This document shows positions 23,130 to 31,066 of a DNA stretch of 37,297 nucleotides, in pieces. Position 1 is the first letter of the stretch, and each line of letters opens with the position of its first letter. The notes beneath the pieces are model-generated. The model was not told the DNA's origin. It did not search any database and was given only the letters and a program-made list of their open reading frames with translations. Source of the DNA: an uncultured Eubacteriales bacterium (GTDB lineage: Bacteria > Bacillota > Clostridia > Oscillospirales > Acutalibacteraceae); the NCBI GenBank assembly GCA_934463035.1, contig CAKSIG010000010.1, forward strand, positions 1 to 37,297. The letters are read 5' to 3'. The translations under genes were made by a program, and so were the position numbers.

Positions 23130-23342
23130 ATGAAAAAGAAAGTAAATATATTTTTAAGGTCGTTTATATTGAGCGGCACATTAATTATCTGCGTTTTCAT
23201 AATGCTTTTCGGCACCGCAAAGGCGTATGAGAACACCGTTAAGAACAGCACGGGCGAATACAAAAAAGCGGTGTCGTTTGACGGCGGCGTTTTGAGAATA
23301 CTTGATTTTGAAATAAATGTTGAAAAAATAACCTCTGCGTAA
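23130..23342 (+). CDS. Small single-pass membrane protein downstream of spoIIP
   Basis: A 70-residue protein. Residues 1-10 are basic (KKKVNIFLR), residues about 11-31 form one transmembrane helix (SFILSGTLIICVFIMLFGTA), and about 38 polar residues follow (AYENTVKNSTGEYKKAVSFDGG...). That suggests a membrane-anchored exported tail or an uncleaved signal. I do not recognise the family. It starts 23 nt after the spoIIP stop with AGAGAGAAG as a plausible ribosome-binding site and is followed 37 nt later by the nucleotidyltransferase gene. By position it may share the sporulation-time transcript with spoIIP. Confidence 0.65.
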   Translation: MKKKVNIFLRSFILSGTLIICVFIMLFGTAKAYENTVKNSTGEYKKAVSFDGGVLRILDFEINVEKITSA

Positions 23343-23379
23343 TATAATTAATAGGTAGTAAATTACGGAGGGTGTTTGA

Positions 23380-24261
23380 ATGTCAAAGGATATTACGCTT
23401 ATTGTAATGGCTGCGGGAATGGGCAGCCGTTTCGGGGGTTTAAAGCAGATAGCTCCCGTCGGCAAGAACGGCGAGGCTCTGCTTGATTTTACGGTTTATG
23501 ACGCCGTTCAGGCAGGCTTTAACAAGGTAGTTTTCGTTATAAAGCACGCAATAGAAGAAGATTTCCGTAAAATGGTTGCGAAGCATATTGAGGGTAAGGT
23601 GCAGGTTGAATACGCCTTTCAGGAGACGGACAAGCTACCCGACGGATACGTGTGTCCCGCCGAGCGTGCAAAGCCTTGGGGCACCGCGCACGCAATACTT
23701 TGTTGCAGGGAGCTTGTAAACGAGCCGTTTGCCGTTGTCAATGCGGACGATTATTACGGCAAGAGCGCTTTTAAGCACGTTGCCGAATTTTTAAAGCAGG
23801 AGCCTGACGATTACTGTATGGTCGGCTTCCGTCTGAAAAACACCCTCACCGATAACGGATATGTGTCGCGCGGCGTTTGCGAGACTGAGAACGGCGAGCT
23901 TAAAAGCGTTACCGAGCGCACAAAAATAATAGACTGCAAGTACACCGAGGACGACGGCAAGAGCTGGACGGCTATGTCGCCCGACACCGTTGTGTCGATG
24001 AATATGTGGGGCTTTACCCCCGACCTTTTCGGCTACATAGAAAACGGTTTTAAGAGGTTCTTAGACGAAAAAATAAACGAACCAAAAGCGGAATACTATC
24101 TGCCGAGCGTGGTTTCGGAGCTTATAGAAAAAGGCGAAAAACGCGTTAAAATGCTGGTCGCCGAGGATAAATGGTACGGCGTTACCTATAAAGAGGACAA
24201 GGACGACGTCGCCGCCGCCCTTGCCGAGATGACCGATAAAGGTCTTTATGACGGGATATGA
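23380..24261 (+). CDS. Nucleotidyltransferase-family protein (sugar-nucleotide pyrophosphorylase-like)
   Basis: A 293-residue GT-A fold enzyme of the NTP_transferase family. The nucleotide-binding loop MAAGMGSRFGGLKQIAPV lies at about 10-27, the metal-binding NADD is near 125 (AVVNADDYYG), and PAERAKPWGTAHAIL near 98-112 matches the base/phosphate-binding strand of UDP- or dTDP-sugar pyrophosphorylases. Lys20-type and Asp residues expected for nucleotidyl transfer are present. The sugar cannot be named. The set of short motifs is more like stand-alone nucleotidyltransferases than like GalU or RmlA. The ATG at 23380 follows GGAGGGTGTTTGA. The gene ends 40 nt before a bidirectional terminator shared with secA. 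Confidence 0.85.
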   Translation: MSKDITLIVMAAGMGSRFGGLKQIAPVGKNGEALLDFTVYDAVQAGFNKVVFVIKHAIEEDFRKMVAKHIEGKVQVEYAFQETDKLPDGYVCPAERAKPWGTAHAILCCRELVNEPFAVVNADDYYGKSAFKHVAEFLKQEPDDYCMVGFRLKNTLTDNGYVSRGVCETENGELKSVTERTKIIDCKYTEDDGKSWTAMSPDTVVSMNMWGFTPDLFGYIENGFKRFLDEKINEPKAEYYLPSVVSELIEKGEKRVKMLVAEDKWYGVTYKEDKDDVAAALAEMTDKGLYDGI

Positions 24262-24301
24262 AAGTAATTCGCAATTAAAAATATCGGTTTAACGTTATAA
24301 A

Positions 24302-24335
24302 AAACACTCCGCTCTGTTAAAAGAGCGGAGTGTTT
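24302..24335. terminator. Bidirectional terminator between the nucleotidyltransferase gene and secA
   Basis: AAACACTCCGCTCT (24302-24315) pairs perfectly with AGAGCGGAGTGTTT (24322-24335), 6-nt loop. On the minus strand it is followed by TTTTTTATAAC, so it is strong for secA. On the plus strand the tail TTTCTATT is weaker. Confidence 0.85.
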
Positions 24336-24378
24336 CTATTAGATGCTGTTCCTTTACTGCAAACTTTGATTTGTTTTA

Positions 24379-27108
24379 CTAATCTAAATCTTTTCCGCAG
24401 CAGCGCTTATATTTTTTGCCGCTTCCGCAGGGGCAGGGGGCGTTTTTGCTTACTACGCCCTTACCTCTGACGGTCAGGGGCTTGTCGCCTGTCGAGGTTT
24501 CTTCGGCAACCTTTTCGCGTTTTACTTCCTCGTTCTTTTTAATGCGAACGGTGAGAACGAGCTTTGCGGTCTGCTCGCGGATAGTGTCGGTCATAGCCGA
24601 GAACATATCGTAGCTGTCGTTTCTGTATTCAACAACAGGGTCGTGCTGACCGTATGCGCGCAAGCCGATTCCCTGACGGAGCTGATCCATATTGTCGATA
24701 TGATCCATCCAGTTCGTATCGACCGAGCGCAGGAGCATTACGCGCTCCATCTCGCGCATTATCTCGCTGCCGAACTCGGCTTCGCGCTCCTCATAACGCT
24801 TGTGCGCCTTTTCTATAAGCGACTGCGCAACCTCCTCGCAGGTGGTGTTGCCAAGCTCCTCGGGGGTGAAATGCAGGTCTTCGGGCGTGGTTATCCAACC
24901 CATAAAGTAATCCCTTAAACCGTTTACGTCCCAATTGTCGTGAACTGCGTCGTCGCTGAGGTATATCTTGCAGTACGATTCGATGGTTTCGTCAATCATT
25001 TTAAGGATAGTGTCCTTAATGTCGGCGCCGTCAAGCACCTTGTTGCGCTGTTCGTAAATAAGCTCACGCTGTTTGTTCATAACGTCGTCGTATTGGAGCA
25101 CGTTCTTACGGATAGCGAAGTTCATACCTTCCTTCTTCTTCTGCGCGCCCTCAATGGTGCGCGAAAGCATACCGCTTTCAAGCGGAGTATCCTCCTCAAC
25201 GTTTAAACGCTCCATAATTCCCGAAATACGCTCGCCGCCGAAAAGACGCATAAGATCGTCTTCAAGCGAGACAAAGAATTGGGTGTAGCCCGGGTCGCCC
25301 TGACGTCCCGCACGTCCTCTCAACTGGTTGTCTATACGGCGTGAATCGTGGCGCTCGGTGCCTATAATGCAAAGTCCGCCGGCCTCTCTTACCTTGTCGG
25401 CTTCGGGGGCTATTTCGGCTCTGAATTTGTCGTAATACTGCTTGTAAAGCTCGCGCGCGGAGATTATTTCGGCGTCGTCGGTCTCGGCAAAGCCCGTTGC
25501 CTCGCTTATCATTTCTTCTGAAAGTCCGTCGTGCCTTAACTGCGCTTTCGCAAGGTATTCGGCGTTACCGCCGAGCATAATATCGGTACCGCGTCCCGCC
25601 ATATTTGTGGCTATTGTAACGGCGCCGAATTTGCCTGCCTGAGCGATAATTTCAGCCTCTTTTTCGTGGTGCTTTGCGTTTAACACGTTGTGTTTAATAC
25701 CGCGTTTTTTGAGCATAGCCGAAAGAATTTCCGATTTTTCGATAGTCACCGTACCCACAAGCACGGGCTGCCCCTTTTCGTGGCAGGCGATTATCTTTTC
25801 TATAACCGCGTTGAACTTCGCCTTTTCGGTTTTGTATACAACGTCGTTGTCGTCAACACGGGCAAGCGGTTTGTTGGTCGGTATTTCGATAACATCGAGC
25901 TTGTATATCTCCTGAAACTCGGCTTCCTCGGTCATAGCGGTACCCGTCATACCCGAGAGCTTGCTGTAAAGACGGAAGAAGTTTTGGAACGTGATCGTAG
26001 CAAGCGTTTTTGATTCGCGCGCGACCTTAACGCCCTCTTTTGCTTCTATCGCTTGGTGCAGACCCTCGTTGTAACGTCTGCCGTACATAAGACGTCCCGT
26101 AAATTCATCGACAATTATTACCTCGCCGTCCTTAACGACATAGTCAACATCGCGCTTCATAATGCCGAGCGCGCGTATAGCCTGATTGATGTGGTGCGCT
26201 ATCGCAATGTTTTCGGTGTCGTTGAGGTTTTCAATGTTAAAGTATTCCTCAGCCTTTTTAACGCCCGACGGGGTAAGGGTCGCGGTGCGTGCTTTTTCGT
26301 CAACAACATAATCGCCGTCATACGCCGCGTCCTCGTCGCTCTGCTTGTCGTCCATTTCCTTGACCTTGACCATTTTAAGGGTGTGCGCAAAGCGGTTTGC
26401 GGCGGTGTAGAGGTCGGTGGATTTGTCGCTCTGACCCGAAATTATAAGCGGTGTTCTCGCCTCGTCTATAAGAATCGAGTCAACCTCGTCGACTATCGCA
26501 AAGTTGTGACCCCTTTGAACCTTTTGTTCCTTGTAGATAACCATATTGTCGCGAAGATAGTCAAAGCCGAGTTCGTTGTTGGTACAGTAGGTTATGTCGG
26601 CGTTGTAGGCTTCCTTTTTGGCGTCGTTGTCCATACCGTGAACGATAAGACCCACACTGAGTCCCATAAAGCGGTAGAGCTTGCCCATCCACTCCGAGTC
26701 ACGCTTTGCAAGGTAATCGTTCACCGTAACAATGTGAACACCCTTGCCCGAAAGCGCGTTGAGATATGCGGGCAGGGTGGCGACAAGGGTTTTGCCTTCG
26801 CCCGTTTTCATTTCCGCGATACGTCCCTGATGAAGAACTATACCGCCGAGTATCTGCACGGGGAAGTGGCGCATACCGAGAACACGGTCGGCGGCTTCTC
26901 TGCAAGCGGCAAACGCTTCGGGCAGAATATCGTCAAGCGCGGCGCCGTTCGTCAGCCGCTCCTTAAACTCCTGCGTTTTATTTCTTAAATCGCTGTCGCT
27001 GAGTTTTTTATACTCATCTTCGTAGGACAGTACCTTCTGCTGTAAAGGCATTATCCTCTTTATTTCCTTTTCGCTGTAATTACCGAAAATTGCTTTAAGT
27101 AAACCCAT
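24379..27108 (-). CDS. secA: Preprotein translocase ATPase SecA
   Basis: SecA drives unfolded preproteins through SecYEG. The 909-residue protein has Walker A GEGKTL at 103-108 within MKTGEGKTLVATLPAYLNAL, DEVDSILIDEARTPLIISG, the preprotein-binding domain, GRLMYGRRYNEGLHQAIEAKEGV, the second helicase half with TNMAGRGTDIMLGG and GRAGRQGDPG, the helical wing, and a C-terminal SEC-C zinc motif with Cys892, Cys894, Cys903 and Cys904. The length fits a complete single SecA. It lies on the minus strand to the right of the origin, so it meets replication forks head-on if oriC is where I place it. It is flanked by a terminator at its 3' end and a 66-nt gap to apbE. Confidence 0.98.
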   Translation of the reverse strand: MGLLKAIFGNYSEKEIKRIMPLQQKVLSYEDEYKKLSDSDLRNKTQEFKERLTNGAALDDILPEAFAACREAADRVLGMRHFPVQILGGIVLHQGRIAEMKTGEGKTLVATLPAYLNALSGKGVHIVTVNDYLAKRDSEWMGKLYRFMGLSVGLIVHGMDNDAKKEAYNADITYCTNNELGFDYLRDNMVIYKEQKVQRGHNFAIVDEVDSILIDEARTPLIISGQSDKSTDLYTAANRFAHTLKMVKVKEMDDKQSDEDAAYDGDYVVDEKARTATLTPSGVKKAEEYFNIENLNDTENIAIAHHINQAIRALGIMKRDVDYVVKDGEVIIVDEFTGRLMYGRRYNEGLHQAIEAKEGVKVARESKTLATITFQNFFRLYSKLSGMTGTAMTEEAEFQEIYKLDVIEIPTNKPLARVDDNDVVYKTEKAKFNAVIEKIIACHEKGQPVLVGTVTIEKSEILSAMLKKRGIKHNVLNAKHHEKEAEIIAQAGKFGAVTIATNMAGRGTDIMLGGNAEYLAKAQLRHDGLSEEMISEATGFAETDDAEIISARELYKQYYDKFRAEIAPEADKVREAGGLCIIGTERHDSRRIDNQLRGRAGRQGDPGYTQFFVSLEDDLMRLFGGERISGIMERLNVEEDTPLESGMLSRTIEGAQKKKEGMNFAIRKNVLQYDDVMNKQRELIYEQRNKVLDGADIKDTILKMIDETIESYCKIYLSDDAVHDNWDVNGLRDYFMGWITTPEDLHFTPEELGNTTCEEVAQSLIEKAHKRYEEREAEFGSEIMREMERVMLLRSVDTNWMDHIDNMDQLRQGIGLRAYGQHDPVVEYRNDSYDMFSAMTDTIREQTAKLVLTVRIKKNEEVKREKVAEETSTGDKPLTVRGKGVVSKNAPCPCGSGKKYKRCCGKDLD

Positions 27109-27174
27109 AAATAATCTCCATTCAGAAAACTGTTAAATATTATTATACAACACTTTTTTTAATAAATAAAGTAC

Positions 27175-28125
27175 TTATTTATAAGCAATTCGTTTTCCCT
27201 TAATGTAAAGTCCCGACGATACGTGCATTTTTCCGTTTTCGTCTATAAAGACCGCCTCGGTGTTCGGGGTCTTTTCGATAAGCGCCATACCGCCGTCAAG
27301 TCCCAAAAGCAGACAGGAGGTGGAAAGCGCGTCGCAGTCAAACGAGCTGTCGCCCAGCACCGTAACCGAATAAAGACCGTTCTTAACGCCGTATCCCGTG
27401 CGCGGGTCGATTACGTGGTGATATATCTCGCCGTCTTTCTCAATATACCTCTGATACACACCCGAGGTGACGGCGGATTTATCGCAAAGCTCGACCGTCG
27501 CGGCAATGCCGTCAGAGAACGGTTTTTGTATCCCCACCTTGTATTTATCGCCGAAAACGACTACGTTGCCGCCGAGATTTATAATTCCGCTCGAAGCGCC
27601 GTTTTCGGTTAGGTATTCCTTTATTCTGTCGGCTATGTAGCCCTTGGCTATTCCGCCGAGGTCGATTTTCTTGCCGTTAAGGTCAACCGAATTGCCGTTT
27701 ATCTCTATGCTGTGGTAATCAACGTTTTTGAGCGCCTCCGCTATCTCGTCGCGGCTCGGTATGACCTGATTTTTAAAATCCCACAGCTCGCTCACGGGGC
27801 AGACGGTTATATCGAAAAGTCCGTTCGTCACGTCTGAATAATAAACCGCCTTTTTAATGATTTCAACCGTGCAGTCGGACACCGTTACCGCGCCGCCGCT
27901 GCCGTTAAGCAGAGAAACGTCGCTTCCGCTTTTGGTGCGGCTTAGCCTGTCTTCGTACTGCGAGCATAGGTCGAAAGCGCCGGACAGCGTATCCTCATCG
28001 CAATCGGCGGTCAGCTTAACCACGGTATCAAGCAAAACCCGTGTTTCCGTATTAACCCCGTCCGCTTTGCAGCCGCAGAGCAGAAGAAGCAGCATTATCA
28101 TAGAAAGTGAAACGGTTTTTTTCAT
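27175..28125 (-). CDS. apbE: FAD:protein FMN transferase (ApbE), lipoprotein
   Basis: ApbE attaches FMN to a threonine or serine of target proteins such as Rnf/Nqr subunits or exported flavoproteins. The 316-residue protein begins with a lipoprotein signal peptide (KKTVSLSMIMLLLLLCGC; lipobox LCGC, Cys19). Core motifs follow: ETRVLLDTVVKLT, LGGIAKGYIADRI, IINLGGNVVVFGDKYKVG, HHVIDPRTGYGVKNGL and CDALSTSCLLLG with the metal-binding Asp. It would therefore act outside the membrane. There is no Shine-Dalgarno, and the promoter -10 ends 7 nt before the ATG, so the mRNA looks leaderless. It is divergent from the NusG_II/Gx pair. Confidence 0.93.
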   Translation of the reverse strand: MKKTVSLSMIMLLLLLCGCKADGVNTETRVLLDTVVKLTADCDEDTLSGAFDLCSQYEDRLSRTKSGSDVSLLNGSGGAVTVSDCTVEIIKKAVYYSDVTNGLFDITVCPVSELWDFKNQVIPSRDEIAEALKNVDYHSIEINGNSVDLNGKKIDLGGIAKGYIADRIKEYLTENGASSGIINLGGNVVVFGDKYKVGIQKPFSDGIAATVELCDKSAVTSGVYQRYIEKDGEIYHHVIDPRTGYGVKNGLYSVTVLGDSSFDCDALSTSCLLLGLDGGMALIEKTPNTEAVFIDENGKMHVSSGLYIKGKRIAYK

Positions 28126-28132
28126 AATGAAT

Positions 28133-28161
28133 ATTATACAGGCTCTTTTAATTTTTGTAAA
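28133..28161 (-). promoter_or_regulatory. apbE promoter with start at or next to the ATG
   Basis: On the minus strand TTTACA (28161 to 28156), 17 nt, TATAAT (28138 to 28133). Predicted transcription start is 28125-28127, and the ATG begins at 28125. Confidence 0.65.
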
Positions 28162-28198
28162 GGTATGTTAGAATTAAAAATAAAAAAGGAGGCGCGCT

Positions 28199-28516
28199 TT
28201 GAAAAAACACGATTTTTTGATACTTTTTTCGGTGTTGCTTGCGGCGCTTGCCGCCTTTTTGATAATAAAATTCTGTTTCCACGGGAACGGAAGTACCGTG
28301 GTAATAACCGAAAACGGTAAGGAATTATACAGCGTTTCGCTTTACGAAAACCGAACAATAAGGCTTGACGGAAACACGGTAGTTATAAAAAACGGCAGGG
28401 TTTTCGTGTCGGAAGCCGACTGTAAAAATCAGATATGCGTGAACCACAAGCCTGTGTCAAAGCGCGGAGAAAGCATAGTCTGCCTGCCGAACGGCGTGGT
28501 CGCGGAGGTGCGGTAA
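28199..28516 (+). CDS. NusG_II-domain (DUF1312) membrane-anchored protein
   Basis: A 105-residue protein: an N-terminal transmembrane segment (about 6-25), then a NusG domain II-like beta barrel with YSVSLYENRTIRLDGN. It has the family's cysteine pattern SEADCKNQICVNHKPVSKRG and IVCLPNGVVAEVR (Cys near 77, 82 and 97). This is not transcription factor NusG: the RNA-polymerase-binding NGN domain is missing and the domain faces outward. The start is TTG 28199, supported by AAGGAGG (28186-28192) at 6 nt. It overlaps the next gene as TAATG. The pairing with a Gx membrane protein and an ApbE is a recurrent Bacillota arrangement, including loci for flavin-based extracellular electron transfer as I recall them. 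Confidence 0.85.
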   Translation: MKKHDFLILFSVLLAALAAFLIIKFCFHGNGSTVVITENGKELYSVSLYENRTIRLDGNTVVIKNGRVFVSEADCKNQICVNHKPVSKRGESIVCLPNGVVAEVR

Positions 28517-29007
28517 TGGCAAAAAAGATATGCATTTACGGGATCTCCGCCGCCGTCTGCCTTGTTCTTTCGTATGTTGAAAGCCTGTTTTCGCTGTCGT
28601 TCATAGCGCCCGGGGTAAAGCTCGGACTTTCAAACGCGGTTGCGCTTTTGTTTATCGCAAAGGGCGATATTAAGGGCGCTTTTTGCGTAAACACCGTCCG
28701 CATACTGATTTCAAACCTGTTGTTCGGTTCGCCTTTTGCGCTGATTTTTTCGTTGAGCGCGGGGCTCGGCTCGGTTGCGGTTATGTCGGCGGTGTCGCGG
28801 TGTAAAAAAATAAGCATAACGGGTTTCAGCATAATCGGCGGCACGGTTCACAACGTCCTGCAAACGGCGGTTGCGGCGGCGGTTATGGGCAGCGGCGTTT
28901 GGTACTATCTCCCCGTGCTTATGCTGTGCGGAGCGGCGAGCGGTCTTGCCGTTGGACTGATTTCTTCGGTTATTTTTAAAAAAATAAAGACAAATAACAA
29001 ATTTTAG
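28516..29007 (+). CDS. Gx transporter-type membrane protein (Hpre_diP_synt_I family)
   Basis: A 163-residue protein with about five transmembrane helices. FIAPGVKLGLSNAVALLFIAKGDIKGAF (about 33-60, quoted in its first half: FIAPGVKLGLSNAVALLF) and the GTVHNVLQTAVAAAVMG helix are the signature of Pfam Hpre_diP_synt_I. That family was once named heptaprenyl diphosphate synthase component I but looks like a small S-component-type transporter. The true start is ATG 28516, overlapping the NusG_II stop. An in-frame start at 28435 would lie deep inside the upstream gene. The substrate is unknown. With ApbE nearby, a flavin or quinone-precursor role is a reasonable but unproven inference. Confidence 0.85.
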   Translation: MAKKICIYGISAAVCLVLSYVESLFSLSFIAPGVKLGLSNAVALLFIAKGDIKGAFCVNTVRILISNLLFGSPFALIFSLSAGLGSVAVMSAVSRCKKISITGFSIIGGTVHNVLQTAVAAAVMGSGVWYYLPVLMLCGAASGLAVGLISSVIFKKIKTNNKF

Positions 29008-29062
29008 TGTATAATAATATTTTAAAGTAGTTTTAAAGTAATTTTCCAAAGGAGTTTTCTTT

Positions 29063-30904
29063 ATGTGCGGATTTGTCGGTTTTACAAATTCTATAAAGGA
29101 CGACGGAACGGTTCTCGAAAAAATGATGAACAAAATCATTCACCGCGGTCCCGATTCCGCAGGACAGTTTGTTGACGGGGATATAGCGCTGGGATTCAGG
29201 CGTCTCAGCATTATCGACCTTGCCGACGGCGATCAGCCTATGTTCAACGAGGACAAGTCGTTGGTTTTGGTGTTCAACGGCGAGATATATAACTTCAAAC
29301 AGCTTAAAAGCGAGCTTTTAAAGGAGGGTCATACCTTTGCCAACAACTCGGACAGCGAGGTTCTGCTTCACGGCTACGAGCAATGGGGAGAGGAGCTTGT
29401 CGGACGGCTCAGGGGTATGTTTGCGTTCGTTATATTCGACCGCCGCGACCGCTCTGTTTTCGCCGCGCGCGATATGTTCGGCATAAAGCCGTTCTATTAC
29501 ACCTTTATGGGCGACAGCTTTATTTTCGGTTCGGAAATAAAAGCCTTCCTGCCGCACCCCGATTTTAAAAAGGAGCTTAACGAGGAGGCTCTCGGCAACT
29601 ATCTGTCGTTCCAATACTCCCCCTGCGAGGAAACTTTTTTCAAAAACGTATATAAGCTGCCGCCTGCGCACTATTTCACATACAAAAACGGCGTTATGAA
29701 AAAGGTGCGTTATTTCAAGCCGAATTTCGACGCGAAGGACGGAGTGCTTGAATACTACGCCGACCTTGCGGATTCGGCTGTGAGAGAGTCGGTTGCGGCT
29801 CACAAAATAGCCGACGTTGAGGTGGGCTCGTTCCTTTCAAGCGGTATAGATTCAAGCTATATCGCCGAAGCCGCAAACGTTGACAAGACATTTACGGTAG
29901 GCTTTGAAAGCCCTGACGGCGACCGTTACAACGAGATACATTTTGCAAAGGATTTTGCGGAAACGATAGGCGTTGAGAACATTTCCAAGGTGATAACGCC
30001 CGAGGAATATTGGGGCGAGTTCGCGCACATTCAGTATCATATGGACGAACCGCTTGCCGACCCTGCCGCTATCGCGCTTTTCTTTGTAAGCCGGCTTGCA
30101 AGCAAGTACGTAAAGGTTGTAATGTCGGGAGAGGGCGCCGACGAGCTTTTCGGCGGCTATCGCATTTATCAGGAGCCGATAACCCTTACCGCCTACGATA
30201 AAATACCGTTCCCGATACGCAGGGTGATAGGTAAGATCTGTTCCGTTTTACCGCAGAAGCACGGCATAAACTACCTTGTGCGCCGCGGCAAAACTATTGA
30301 AGAACGTTTTATAGGCAACGCAAACATATTCAGCGTTAAGGAAAGAAACAAAATCTTGAACAGCGAAAAGGCAAAATCCGCCCCCGCGCCCCAAGTTCTG
30401 TGCGATAAATTTTACAGCGAGGTAAAGGATAAGGACGACATCACGAAAATGCAGTACCTCGACATAAATATGTGGCTTATGGGCGATATTCTCTTAAAAG
30501 CGGACAAGACAAGTATGGCAAATTCGCTTGAACTCAGGGTTCCGTTCCTCGACCGCAAGGTTATGGAGCTTGCCGAAACGATACCGCTCAAATGCCGCGT
30601 AAACACCCGCACGACAAAGCTCGCGCTTAGAAAAGCGGCTGAAAAGACCCTGCCGCGCAGAACTGCCGATAAGGACAAGCTGGGCTTCCCCGTGCCGATA
30701 AGGGTATGGCTTAAAGAGGATAAGTATTATAACACGGTAAAAGAGGCGTTTACCTCCGACTATGCCGCAAAATATTTCAACACCGACCGCCTTGTCGCCC
30801 TGCTTGACAGGCACAGATCGGGCAAGGAGGACGTAAGCCGTAAGATCTGGACGGTTTACACGTTCCTTGTTTGGTATAAAGAATATTTTATAAATGCTCA
30901 GTAA
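29063..30904 (+). CDS. asnB: Asparagine synthase (glutamine-hydrolysing)
   Basis: AsnB makes asparagine from aspartate, ATP and glutamine. The 613-residue protein has the class II glutamine amidotransferase domain with nucleophile Cys2 (MCGFVGF) and NGEIYN near 72-77. The synthetase domain follows, with the PP-loop SFLSSGIDSSYIAEA (259-265 SSGIDSS) and the VPFLDRKVMELAETIP ending motif. The second residue of the usual SGG-D-S loop is Ser instead of Gly, a form found in one AsnB branch. AAAGGAG precedes the ATG. It is monocistronic: 55 nt after the Gx gene, with a terminator about 115 nt downstream. Confidence 0.95.
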   Translation: MCGFVGFTNSIKDDGTVLEKMMNKIIHRGPDSAGQFVDGDIALGFRRLSIIDLADGDQPMFNEDKSLVLVFNGEIYNFKQLKSELLKEGHTFANNSDSEVLLHGYEQWGEELVGRLRGMFAFVIFDRRDRSVFAARDMFGIKPFYYTFMGDSFIFGSEIKAFLPHPDFKKELNEEALGNYLSFQYSPCEETFFKNVYKLPPAHYFTYKNGVMKKVRYFKPNFDAKDGVLEYYADLADSAVRESVAAHKIADVEVGSFLSSGIDSSYIAEAANVDKTFTVGFESPDGDRYNEIHFAKDFAETIGVENISKVITPEEYWGEFAHIQYHMDEPLADPAAIALFFVSRLASKYVKVVMSGEGADELFGGYRIYQEPITLTAYDKIPFPIRRVIGKICSVLPQKHGINYLVRRGKTIEERFIGNANIFSVKERNKILNSEKAKSAPAPQVLCDKFYSEVKDKDDITKMQYLDINMWLMGDILLKADKTSMANSLELRVPFLDRKVMELAETIPLKCRVNTRTTKLALRKAAEKTLPRRTADKDKLGFPVPIRVWLKEDKYYNTVKEAFTSDYAAKYFNTDRLVALLDRHRSGKEDVSRKIWTVYTFLVWYKEYFINAQ

Positions 30905-31020
30905 ATTTATTGCCGTAAAAAGCACTTTGTCTTGAAGACCTTGTCGATTGCTGCGGCAGGACTCAAACACGTCACATTTTTGAATTGATTTATTAAATAC
31001 TAAGCCTGCCGCTTAAAGTG

Positions 31021-31066
31021 ATATGCATCTCAAAAGTCGGACACCTTTTGAGATGCATATTTTTTT
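31021..31066 (+). terminator. Terminator of asnB overlapping the amidase stop
   Basis: ATATGCATCTCAAAAG (31021-31036) pairs perfectly with CTTTTGAGATGCATAT (31045-31060), 8-nt loop, then TTTTTT (31061-31066). The T-run overlaps the stop codon of the minus-strand amidase (31065-31067), so this is a compact convergent junction. Confidence 0.85.

Noticed and set aside
26053..26988. Long plus-strand open frame opposite secA
   Set aside because: It is a shadow of secA codons: no ribosome-binding site, no recognisable domain, and the opposite frame holds conserved SecA motifs.
28199..28516. Transcription factor NusG
   Set aside because: Only the NusG_II-like domain follows a membrane helix; the NGN domain is missing.
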